Shown: positions 21,303-31,280 of the stretch, piece after piece
Position numbering within the stretch: the first letter of the stretch is position 1
Layout: each line of letters opens with the position of its first letter
Assembly: GCA_021234155.1 (NCBI GenBank)
Contig: JAJEKV010000070.1
Coordinates: 6,085,311-6,149,310 of the forward strand
Direction: 5' to 3'
DNA length: 64,000 nt
From: Isoetes taiwanensis
Taxonomy: Eukaryota; Streptophyta; Lycopodiopsida; Isoetales; Isoetaceae
The notes under the pieces: model-generated
What the model was told of the DNA's origin: nothing
Database searches by the model: none
What the model saw: the letters and a program-made list of their open reading frames with translations, nothing else
Translations under genes and position numbers: made by a program

Positions 21303-22246
21303 ACAGTGAAGGGTAAAAGGGGAAAGGGAAAAGGGAAAAGAGATGGATAATGGAGAAAAAAGGAAAAGGGAGGGGAAAATGGCAAAAGGAAAGGGAGAAA
21401 GGAAAAAGGGGAAATAGGAAAATAAAAAATAGAAAAAGGGAAAAGACAAAAATAGAAAAAGGAAAGGGGAAAGTGAGAAAAGAAAAAAAAGGTGGGGAAG
21501 GGAAAAAGGGAAAGGGAAAGGGAAGGCAAAAGGGCCGAAGGAAAAGGGAAAGAAAAAAAAGTGGAGAAAAATGGAACGGAAAAATGGCATAGAAAAAGGG
21601 AAAGGGAAAGAGAAAAGGAAAAGGTTGAGGGAGGCAGGAAATGAAAGGGAGAAAAAGGGAAGAGAGAAAGAGTTGGGAGAGGAGGAAAAGGAATGGAAAA
21701 AGGGTCATCGGGAAAAGGGAAAGTGAGAGGGGAAGGGGAAAGGGAAGCGAATGAAAGAGAAGAGAAGGGAGAAAAGGAAAAAGATAAAAGGAAAACGAGA
21801 AGGTGAAATGAAGAGAGAGAAATAAAAAAAAAGGGAAAAACGGGGAGTGGAAAAATGGAAAAGAGAGAAGGGAAAAGGGAAAGGAGAATAGGAAAAAGGG
21901 AAGCGTAGAGATGGGAAAAGGGGAAAAGGGAAAAGGGAAATAAGAGTAAAATAGGATGGGGAGGGTAACAAAAAAAAGAAAAAAGGAAAAGGAAAATGTG
22001 GCGAAAGGAAAAACGAAAAAGGGAAAAAGGAAAGAAAAAAGGGAAAAAGTAAAGGGCAAACAACAATAGGAGAAAATGAAAGGGGAAAATAGAAAAGGAA
22101 AAACAGGGAAGGGGCAAAAAAAGGAAAAGAGAATGGAAGAAATGGGATAGTGGAAAAAGGTAAATGCGAAAACAGAAAAAGAAAAGATGACAAGAGGGGG
22201 AAAAAAAGAAAGGGAAAGCAGAAAAAGGCAAAGGGAAAAGGTAAAA
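21303..22246 (+). repeat. Polypurine tract of about 940 bp (GGGAAA-rich)
   Basis: The plus strand is almost purely A and G in irregular GGGAAAA/GGAAAAGG units, with very few pyrimidines. The long Phe/Pro/Ser/Leu ORFs on the minus strand (up to 316 codons) are compositional artefacts. Such homopurine-homopyrimidine mirror-rich tracts can form triplex DNA. Confidence 0.95.
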
Positions 22247-22352
22247 AGCTAGGGGAACTTTGGCGGGACTGGAAAATGTAGTTGAATGCTCTTAATTGCG
22301 CAATCTTTAAAATGTGAGTTCATTTAACAATTGCTCCAGTGTATCATATTCA

Positions 22353-22787
22353 CACATCACTACAATCAACATTATTTAACATAAACCATTGCATCCAACA
22401 CATTTAAATTAACATCCCCCTTAAACCCCCTTTGGTTTGGGTGCATATTCACACGGGGGGTTACGTAGGGCAGCGAGAGCCCCTAAAAACTTACAATACA
22501 TGTACAAAATTAACACCATTAAGTACATTTCCTCAAACCTTATAGTATTTTGCAAATCTCAATATACAGTATACAAAAATTTGTACAAGCATACCCCACA
22601 AACGAGGATCGCTATGTACGGTCCAGATCGAGGAATAAAGGGCAAATATGCCTATCTGACAGCTCTCGATGCCCGGAGTAACCCCCCGTGTGAATATGCA
22701 CCCAAACCAAAGGGGGTTTAAGGGGGATGTTAATTTAAATGTGTTGGATGCAATGGTTTATGTTAAATAATGTTGATTGTAGTGATG
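22353..22787. repeat. Foldback element with >110-bp inverted arms
   Basis: The arms start 'cacatcactacaatcaacat' on the left and read its complement on the right, meeting at 'cacggggggttac' / 'gtaaccccccgtg'. The core is about 200 bp. A second copy lies inverted at about 40293-40762 with longer arms (about 155 bp), so the left arm here has been cut. It looks like a MITE or foldback transposon. Confidence 0.85.
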
Positions 22788-24997
22788 TGTTGGTTGTTAA
22801 TGTGCTATATGTTTATATTAATAAAAAAAATTTGGGCCCTTCGGGCCGTAATAAAGGCGTTTGGGCACTAAGGATGGCATAACTTCACGTACTATTTTTA
22901 CAAACACTTATGCATGTAATAACATTAGAAATACTTGTGTAATGGTTTAAGTTAATATTAATGGTAGTTGTTGGTTGCTATATTAAAAAAAAAAAAAAAA
23001 ATCGGGCCCTTAGGGAAAACATCTAGTTCCATACAAAGCGCTCAACGAATAGGAGGAAATGGCTTATCATAGGGTGGATCTAAACAGCCCCAAGAGCAAT
23101 GCACAAGTTGTTTTCCCATTGCATGCATTAAGAGCAAAGAATGACTTATCATATTCTAGAGATCTAAACAGCCCCCAAGAGCAATGCTCTTGCCTACAGA
23201 AATCATGTGTAGATCTTTCACCAATAGCCCACATAATACAACTCATAGACAAGAAGCAAAGTTCATTGTAAATATACCATTTTGATATCTTTTGTGTTTC
23301 TTGCATATGATAATGAAACAAAATAAACATTATTCCGCAAACCCATGTCAAAATTATCTGCATGGAATGTATATATGATTAACTAAATTTAGAAGCACTT
23401 AATGTTTTCCAACTAAGAGAAAGAACACAAAGATAGATAAAGTACAGCTTTAAAACAACTTTAAAACAACGTGCATTTTATTGTAAGCAAGTTAAAGTGC
23501 AGCAATTCAAGTCTTTATATGATGCATGTAACATCTTCCAACCTTTTTGTCGTCTTCAGTTAATGTTGGTAGGCATACAGACTTGTGTAGGATGAACACC
23601 TAATAGATTCCACGGAGAGCGCCAGAATCGCTTTTTTTTGCCTTGCAAATGACATCCTTGCATGTTATCCAAAAACCTGCACAATTATATAGGGGCTAAG
23701 TCCAGCTATTGCTAAATTCAATTGTCCAAGTAATACTAAAACAAATTATTGACAGTTATTTACATACCCTTGCCACCAGATGCCACAGGGATCAGAGCTG
23801 ATGTTGCATAAGATCAGAGCAGTATTTGAGAACAATAGTGACCTCGAAATACGCATAGAAAGACAAAGATTCTTCATCGAGCCTTCAAGAAGCATCGGTG
23901 GTGCAAGCTAGATTCAACCCTGAATTAAAATTTCCAAGCTTGGCGGTGTCCGAGTTGAACGCCAACGAACTTTTAACAGATACAAACAAATGGACAAATG
24001 GCTATGGAGTCAGTGTCTGAGATCAGACATAACATTGAGGGCCATAAAATATGGCAAAAAAAGAGATGTTGAACCGCTGTTGGTACTCCAAAACCGGCAT
24101 CAAACCATTAGCCGGATTATAAAATGCATCGATCCGCAGAAGCCGCCAATCCCCTCGCTCCTCGAGCCGAAGAATAGGCCCAAATCCGCGGTCCCTTTCT
24201 CGCTTGAATTGTGGCGAGATATGGAGGCAAAAAAAACCAAATGAACGAGACCCAAATGAAAAAACCGAGCCGAGGTCCACGTTAGGGTTCTTGCATTGCC
24301 TATCCCGCCATGGGACAATGGATAAGGTAGATTCGGAATATAATCAAGATGTTCATGATCGCTCTTGCTCAGAAACAACCAAACATGCAGAGGCCCACAC
24401 TTTTTGATCTCGCAAGCGCCAATTCCGTGAGCCCATTCTCGAAAACGGTAGACTTTGAGCTTTCAATCTTCCATCTGGGCAAGGTGAGCCAAGGTACCGA
24501 CCGTGGTGGTGCGGTCCCCGTCGCATTCCCTCGTGATCATGCTCATAGCCCCGAGCAAATGATCTAGACCGGTCGAGTCCGGCATCAAACCCTATCTTTG
24601 CACCATTGCAAAATTTGCAAAGCCATTGTCGGGCAACCAAGCTTTCACCTTAACAAATCCTACCAGCACCCAACCTCTCGTCCGACTAAGGAGTTCATCC
24701 TTTGCCTTCACCGCCAATCCCCGCAAAAAGAAAATAGAATCGAAGACTAATAAAACCCTAAAATGGTTTTTTTCGATGCTTGCATGTTCAAATTTCCTAA
24801 AATAAAAAGAAGGCTTTTGTTGTGAGCCCTTGGATGTTGGACCATTGAAAAAAAACCGCTAAATCAACGACTAAGAAATAGTGCACTCTAGATGTACGCA
24901 TTAGTACATCTATTCGAATACGCCATAAAATCTTAGGAAAACCTTTGTGAAAAGCGTACAAAAACACAAAAAAACCCCCTTATTATGCTACATATTC
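22353..24997 (+). repeat. 2.6-kb block, inverted copy at 38143-40762
   Basis: The foldback element plus about 2.2 kb of unique DNA occur in reverse orientation inside the CACTA element at 37120-43929. Matching landmarks: the 'gtacatctagagtgcactatt' region (24885 versus 38215) and 'ccaagagcaatgc' (23090 versus 40015). Neither copy has a convincing gene; ORFs in the 24.0-24.7 kb part are not kept in frame between copies. Confidence 0.85.
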
Positions 24998-25079
24998 ATT
25001 TATAGTTCCTAGCTATGCCTAGCAACGCTGGGCTCCATTTCTAGTCGTCTATGAGGCACAATACTTGGATGTATTGGTA

Positions 25080-25789
25080 CTTTGAAAGACATCACAATCT
25101 TGGATCTATCTCATAACAAGCTAACGGGCAGTCTGCTTATGGATCTTAGGGGGCTTCAAACCCTTTAAACAATGGACTCCGATCAGGATTTGTGGCCAGA
25201 TGAATATTCATTTTGGTTGGTGGTTGATCCGGACGTCAACATAATTTGGGAAGGCAATTCTCAAAAGCTTCCTGACCTCATGAGGAAGCAAATGGCATCC
25301 ATCGATGTGTCCAAGAATGAGTTGAGCGGACCAATTCCTGGGCAGATTGGGGATCTGATTGCCCTCAAGCAACTCAACCTGTCACATAATAATTTCAGTG
25401 GGCAGATTCCTAGTGGGCTGGAAAATCTCACGAATATGGAATCGTTAGATATTTCTTGGAATCAATTAGGTGGGGCAATTCCTCCACGGCTTTGTCAGAT
25501 GGGCAGGGGCATAGGCAAACTTGATCTGTCCCACAACAATTTGAGTGGCTCCATTCCAAAATACTGCACCAAATATCCACCATTAGCATTTAATAATAAT
25601 TCAGAATTGTGTGGCTCTCCATTAGAAGTCCAATGTGTTAATCCAACACCAACGACTCCAGATGTCTTCGCCAAGTCGGAAGAGCGATATTGGTATGATT
25701 GGCTTGAAGAGTATGTTAAGAATCCTGGCTATATTATTGGATTGTGTATAGGCTTCATACTTGCCCTAACATTTACTGTAAGAATATGA
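25080..25789 (+). pseudogene. LRR receptor-like protein, C-terminal fragment
   Basis: Starting about 40 bp after the Helitron end, the sequence reads one LRR (ITILDLSHNKLTGSL), then an in-frame TAA at 25166. The 205-codon frame from 25172 then gives four LRRs (MASIDVSKNELSGPIPGQIG..., LKQLNLSHNNFSGQIP, LDISWNQLGGAIP, LDLSHNNLSGSIP), the cysteine cap (NNNSELCGSPLEVQC), an acidic linker and a final membrane span (YIIGLCIGFILALTFTV). This is the C-terminal layout of plant receptor-like proteins, which lack a kinase and sit in the plasma membrane. The missing N-terminus and the stop indicate a pseudogene or a truncated copy. Confidence 0.8.
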
Positions 25790-28131
25790 TCAAAGCTTCT
25801 TATAGACGTATAACCGGGCCAAGACTAGCAATTTCAGACGTTGCTAGGCTAAATAAATAAAGAACTACTATTCGTTCGCATAATCATGTATAATTCCCGA
25901 AGTTAGCTAACTTATTTCTCATTTGTTACTTTTGATGGGAGACTGCCATGGACTCATAAAAATATAAGTGGCTGATTGGTCCCTCTTGACGAATTCAATT
26001 CGATTCGGCTTGCAATGTTTCTAAGTTATATTAGAACTTTATAACTGAAGTATAAATAAGCACCTTCAACTCTAGGCCCCTTAAACCCCCCTATATGAAA
26101 GCATTTGTCATAAATATACATTCTATTTTATTCTATTCTCTTGCCCTATAAAAGGAGAAGTATGAAGCTCTGACTTGCAATGCTTGGATGTGTTGATTCC
26201 AGTGTTTATTCTGTTGTATACAACAAAAGGATTGCAGATATTATTGCCTATCAAATATTGAAGGTAGCATGCCTCATTGTTACATCTTGAAACCATATGG
26301 TAGTGGTACCTAGCAAGTATCGCTACAATTATAGCTCGATATGAGCCTGGTCATCTTGACTTTCATTGATAAATTTTTGCCTCTTGTCTAGCACAATCAA
26401 CATGATTTTGGACTTGTGGATGTAGAAGAACACTTACTCTGTTCATTGCATAAGTTGCTTCTTATAACACGGTTTTACTTTTATTGTGTCAGTTATGAAA
26501 TTCCATACTTTCATTGTGCCAGTTATGAAATTCCATACTTTCATATGAAAATATGTCTAGAGATGGGTTTGAATAAATAGCTCCATCTTAAAGTGGCATT
26601 TTTATGGTTTCAAATCATCCACTTATGCCTCATAGTGAACGCCATGTTTCATAATTTTGATGCCTACCTAACACCTATCTACATAGGGATCTCCTAAGGT
26701 GGCAAGGGGTCATTGGAATTTTGATGGGAAGGGGTTCTTCAAATACCTACCTACATAGGGAGAAGGTATAACCTTGCTACGAATTGTTGAATGAATGGAA
26801 CTATAAAAGCTAAGATGAATGCTTTATTTGACTTCTTGTACTTAAAAAGTAAATAAATCACACATATAGCTATAAAAAAGTGCATGTTTGGTGCAATTTT
26901 AGACCAGCTTAATGGTCCTAGTTGTAGGTCATTTTGTCTTTCACCCATTAAGATAGATAGGTAGGTAGGTAGGTAGGTAGGCAGATAGATAGGTAGAGGC
27001 ATGAATTCATTCTTAATGTGTTAATCCTCTTAATGGAGAGTAAAAATGACTAACAACTACCCAAGTATAAAATATATGATGACTACTTCATTGATCTATG
27101 TATAAAATATTTGATATAAGCTGCAAGTGTGTTTATATTTTTATCATGTATTTTTCATGGGAGCTATTTTTGTTCTATCTTCAAGATCTCATTATCGGAT
27201 ACAGAAAACATTAGGTCCTGGAGCTAAGTAGAGAATTTGTTGCATTGTTGAAGACGAAAATCAGGTTTTGGAACCAGGCAAATGCCGGATATGGACAATT
27301 AATGAAGACCATAAAATAACACGAAAAATTGCAAGTATACGCATGTTTCTCGTCATTCATACCTTGATGACATGAGGTTGTTTAGAACATATGGTCATCA
27401 ACCTCCAACTTTAAGTTTGCTTAAAATGTCCAAGAAATACATATGGTGAATGCATGTCTTGTTTAGGAAAAAGCGAAAAAATTCAACCTATTGCAACGAA
27501 AATAACTCAATCCTATTTTACATAGGCCTCCAACAACCAACGATGCTTGTGTCCAATTAATACATATGACATTATGAAATAAAACAGAGGGTGAACTTTT
27601 GCCCTCAACCAACTTGTTATCATTTAGCCATAGTCTCTTTCCTGTCGAGTGGTGTCACTAGCTAATAAATGCTAAAGGGTCAAAAAAAGTCATCGAAAAA
27701 GGGCTCCACTCGCGGGCAATGCTACTTAGCCAATTAATACAAGTGACAAAATAAAATAAAAGGAGGGTGAAGTTCGTCCTCATTCGACTCATTCTCGCAT
27801 CAAGGAATCTTTTAGCCATTGACTCCTTCCTGTTGAGTGGCTAACCATTAGAAAAAAAATTGGAAAACAAAAAAACTTGATACAAAACAGCAAAACCCCC
27901 CTCCCCTCTTCCATTTCACGATTTTGCTAAATAAAAATGTATGCACACGAATTTAAAATATCCAAGAAAAATGCATATTGTAAGATAAAGATATCTTCCT
28001 ATTTCAATGAAAATATCTCAATCCCATCCTATATAGGCCGGCAATGAGCACTCGTGGCCAACGCTGTCTGTATCCAATTAATATCATTGAAATATGAAAT
28101 AAAATGGAGGGTGCGATTTTGGAATGATATA
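25790..28131. other. AT-rich intergenic stretch
   Basis: No gene recognised. It contains a GATA/GGTA microsatellite at 26951-26996 and a direct repeat 'ttgtgtcagttatgaaattccatactttcat' near 26485-26543. Related 'aataaaa(t/c)ggaggg' stretches recur near 27580, 27750 and 28095, hinting at repeated transposon fragments. Confidence 0.4.
26951..26996 (+). repeat. GATA/GGTA microsatellite
   Basis: Runs of 'agat' and 'ggta' tetranucleotides; they generate a spurious proline/tyrosine-rich ORF on the minus strand. Confidence 0.9.
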
Positions 28132-28164
28132 GGCCCAAATTGAGATTGCTATGAGAATCAAATT

Positions 28165-28392
28165 TGTTAGAAAACAGAAACAAAGAGTAATATGAAGATG
28201 AGATGTATTGATCAGAGGAAAAACTGGGTTGGACAGGCCCCAACCCGTAGCACAAATATATAGATGTATGTATGAAGAGGTGTGACTGTTTGGGTGGATC
28301 GATCCAGCCCAAACGTCACCTGTAACTGCTTGGTGACTCTTGATCAGCGTCCTCCACTTGTACGGTGAGGATGTGAGATCATTATCTCAACA
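28165..28392. repeat. Solo-LTR-like block, 228 bp
   Basis: It begins TGTTAG and ends CTCAACA, with TGTT...AACA ends in either orientation. The sequence 'gggttggacaggccccaaccc..agcac..aaatatatagatg' resembles the layout of the LTRs at 28439 and 30925 but is not the same family member. It sits between a forward and an inverted piece of the kinase gene. Confidence 0.55.
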
Positions 28393-28438
28393 ATGGCTTG
28401 TGGGATCTCTGGAACCATTATTACTTCTGGAAAAATTT

Positions 28439-31149
28439 TGATAAATATATAGAATGCTGTAATAGATTGGACTAGATTGGGAACAGCCCCCAACATAGCA
28501 TATACAAATATATTGGATGGGACACGTCTATTCATCTAAAGTCATGACTCTCTACATGACTAGGACTGCCACATCAGCTGTACACATGGCACTTGCCATG
28601 TCATCTATCTTGATCTATATGATCATATATAGATATTCCTAACACTCCCCCTTGATCAATAGATCAAGAATGATTAGAACTTCTAGTTTATGAACTCCCT
28701 CCCCCTTAATAAAAAAAAAACTGAAAATTTTTCCTCTAGACTATACTATTATGAGAATGCCTTGATCACATATATTAGGCATATTTCTCCCCCTTGATCA
28801 AGCATCCATTATGCTTAACCATTACACGGGACCTCAATTATAGGACGTCTAAATGACTCTCTAGAATGCTTCACATATTTTGTTTATAGTATTTTCCCAA
28901 CAAACATGGGCCTTCATCATGAATAGAATTTCCTAAGCTTCTAACAAAGATTTTATCCTTATAATTTTTCGTGTCATCCGTATATAGTGTGTCCTCTATT
29001 TTTCGATGCTCCACGTCAGTGTAAAAACGTGTCGTCTGCATGTCGGATTTTTCAACTGCTCCGAGAACGCCTTTTGCTCCTTGCTTTCTATTAATAATAA
29101 CAGATAGATATTTACCTTTCGGCATCGATCCTATCTCGGTTCTGGCTTTGCTTGGAGTATCATTACTTGCCGTTGGGCACACAAATTCTTCTGCTCCTAG
29201 CTTCATCTTTGGAGCTATACACAGGGCATCCCTATCCGTGAGGTCTGCTGTCAGAATGGTTGGCTCTGTGAATAGGATTTCGTCCATTAGGTCTGCTGCT
29301 CCATTATCTTGAATTAAGGCATGCAGTATCTCTTGATCATCTCTAAATAGATCCAGGACATCTCGAATATCCTCTTTTTGTCTTTGTTTTGCCAGTAGGC
29401 TTAGTTCCATCTGCTTTGCATCTTGTTTTGTCATCGGTTGCTTGAGCGACAGTTTCTGGGCTTCCACAGGTTTCAGACAAATCCGAAACGCCTTCTCATC
29501 TATTGCATGGTTTCTGGGATATTGGCTTCTCTATGCAGGTGCCTCAGTTGCTTTCCCGACCTGTTTCTGTAATTGCTCCTTGGTAGCCTGCTCCACTGCA
29601 ATATAATTCAAAACAAATGGATTATCCCAATAATTCATGTTTGTCTGTAGGATTCTATTTGTCTGCAGAAGTCGGTTGGCCTCAACCACATCTTTCTTTG
29701 CCTTTTCTTCTTGTGGGTCTATGCTTTGATCATTTGTCTGATCACATATCTCTGCCTTGAGTTGGGCATTAATTTTCCCCTCCAAATTCTCTTCTGCAGA
29801 TTTGTCGCTTTCCAGAAATCCCACATTATAAAATAATTCTTTTGCTTGTAAGGAGTACCTTTCCAAAATTTTTTCAAGGAGTGCATCTTTTGTCTGTATA
29901 GTCTTTAGATCCATCTGCACCGTCTTCAGATCCATCTGCATCATGTTTGGGTGTTCCAGGAATTGATCTCGGTCTTGGCCTGCTTCTGGGAATTGGTCTC
30001 CCATTGTATTGTGACGATCTGGCAACTGGGTATTAAATGTCTGCACCACTCTCTCACAGAACTGTCCAGATGAATCTTTGGCACCCCATCCGACAATGTC
30101 AAAGGACGATGCCCCAGACCTGTCGCCTGCATCTCGATCCTCTGAGCTTTCAGCGACAACCTTTTGTAAGCCATCAACGGGACTTCCAAAGGATGCTCTA
30201 AATTCTTGCCTATTCTGCATGACTTCAGCCAAATTTATGGCATTCTTATGCTTCTCGGCCCTGGGCCTAGGGGCTTCAATACGAACTCTATCACAGTTTT
30301 CTGAGGCTTCTTCTTCAATGATGCCATCCGCAGCACTTCCAGCAGCCCCAATAACATTGGCTTGGGTTTTAAAATCGGGCACATCTCCTGTAATTGCTGC
30401 TCTGACATAAATTTTGACATCATTTGTGTCTTGTAGGGTATTCTTCAGGCCTTCAACTGCAATTTGCAAAGAACCTACTCCTTCCAAGCCAGATTTGGCT
30501 TCCACTTCTTCTACAACCTCTTCCACAGCATCTGCATAATGGAGTGAGGCATCTGCAGCAATGTGCCTCCTTGGGTCTTCAGAGACTATCTTGCCATAAG
30601 TTATAAGAGCCCTGATAATCCCTAATGTCTGCAACGAATTGGTTTCTTGATAGGGTTGGTACTTGACGGCAACATAATCTTCAACGAATTTTCGTGCCAG
30701 TACCTGTTCTTCTTCAAGAAAAGATGCCGTAATAGAGAAACAACCTGTTATTACAGTTTTAGCTTTTGAGGTGAATACCTTAAAGCTTTTCTTTAATCGC
30801 GTCTTCAATAGAATCCGTTTATTCTTTCTGGAACTCTTCATTTCGGGAGGAGGCGCCCCTACTTGGTCCTTCATAGCTTTCTTCTCCCAGGATTCAAATT
30901 AAGAGCACGCTGGCTCTGATACCATGATAAATATATAGAATGCTGGAATAGATTGGACTAGATTGGGAACATCCCCCAACGTAGCATACACAAATATATT
31001 GGTAGCATATACAAATATATTGGATGGGACACGTCTATTCATTTAAAGTCATGACTCTACATGACTAGGACTGCCACATCAGCTGTACACATGGCACTTG
31101 CCATGTCATCTATCTTGATCTATATGATCATATATAGATATTCCTAACA
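28439..31149 (-). mobile_element. LTR retrotransposon without pol, carrying an unknown ORF
   Basis: LTRs at 28439-28644 and 30925-31149 (TG...CA; one has an extra ~20-bp repeat). Reading the minus strand, the primer site TGGTATCAGAGCC (30912-30924) directly follows the 5' LTR, and the purine run complementary to 28645-28653 (caagggggag) precedes the 3' LTR. The whole 2.3-kb interior holds one interrupted ORF and no reverse transcriptase, protease or integrase. It must have moved using enzymes of another element. The 5-bp GCCAT after the right LTR is matched by inverted ATGGC at 28393-28397 (see findings). Confidence 0.85.
28871..30874 (-). CDS. Unknown ~666-residue protein of the non-autonomous LTR element (one internal TAG)
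   Basis: The ATG at 30874 opens 447 codons ending at a TAG (29531-29533). The same frame then stays open for 21 plus 198 codons to 28871, so only that one stop interrupts an otherwise continuous protein. The N-terminus is basic (SSRKNKRILLKTRLKKSFK). The middle has alternating acidic and Ala/Val segments and a Gln/Asp-rich repeat around MMQMDLKTVQMDLKTIQ, probably coiled coil. The C-terminal part includes MPKGKYLSVIINRKQGAKG. No zinc knuckle, DTG, YxDD or DDE motif is present, so it is not pol, and I do not recognise it as gag. It could be a divergent gag-like protein or a captured host gene. A preserved 2-kb frame suggests recent selection or recent insertion. Confidence 0.7.
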
Positions 31150-31280
31150 GCCATAAGGATCATATTCATAGTACTTACTGAAGGTTGTGGTAGCAGCAAC
31201 AAGAATAATATCAACAACAATTAGACCAATGGGAAAGCAATTATATCTGCTACAACAGGGAAGCCTTGCTACAACTAGGA

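Larger units (their letters stand above)
21151..25044 (+). mobile_element. Probable Helitron (5' TC end to CTAG end)
   Basis: The 3' end is clear: a hairpin at 25016-25034 (GCCTAGC AAC GCTGGGC) followed 10 bp later by CTAG at 25041-25044 and host T. The 5' candidate TCTTTATATTATAA at 21151 follows an A and resembles the TCTTATATTATAATG ends at 31281 and 51849. Inside are the polypurine tract and a foldback element. No Rep/helicase is seen, so it would be non-autonomous. The 5' boundary is less certain than the 3' one. Confidence 0.55.

Noticed and set aside
21281-22231. 316-codon minus-strand ORF rich in Phe, Pro, Ser and Leu (and overlapping ones)
   Set aside because: It is the complement of the polypurine tract; stop codons are rare there by composition.
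23059-24640. Genes in the 2.6-kb repeat block
   Set aside because: ORFs are short and not kept in frame in the inverted copy at 38.1-40.8 kb.
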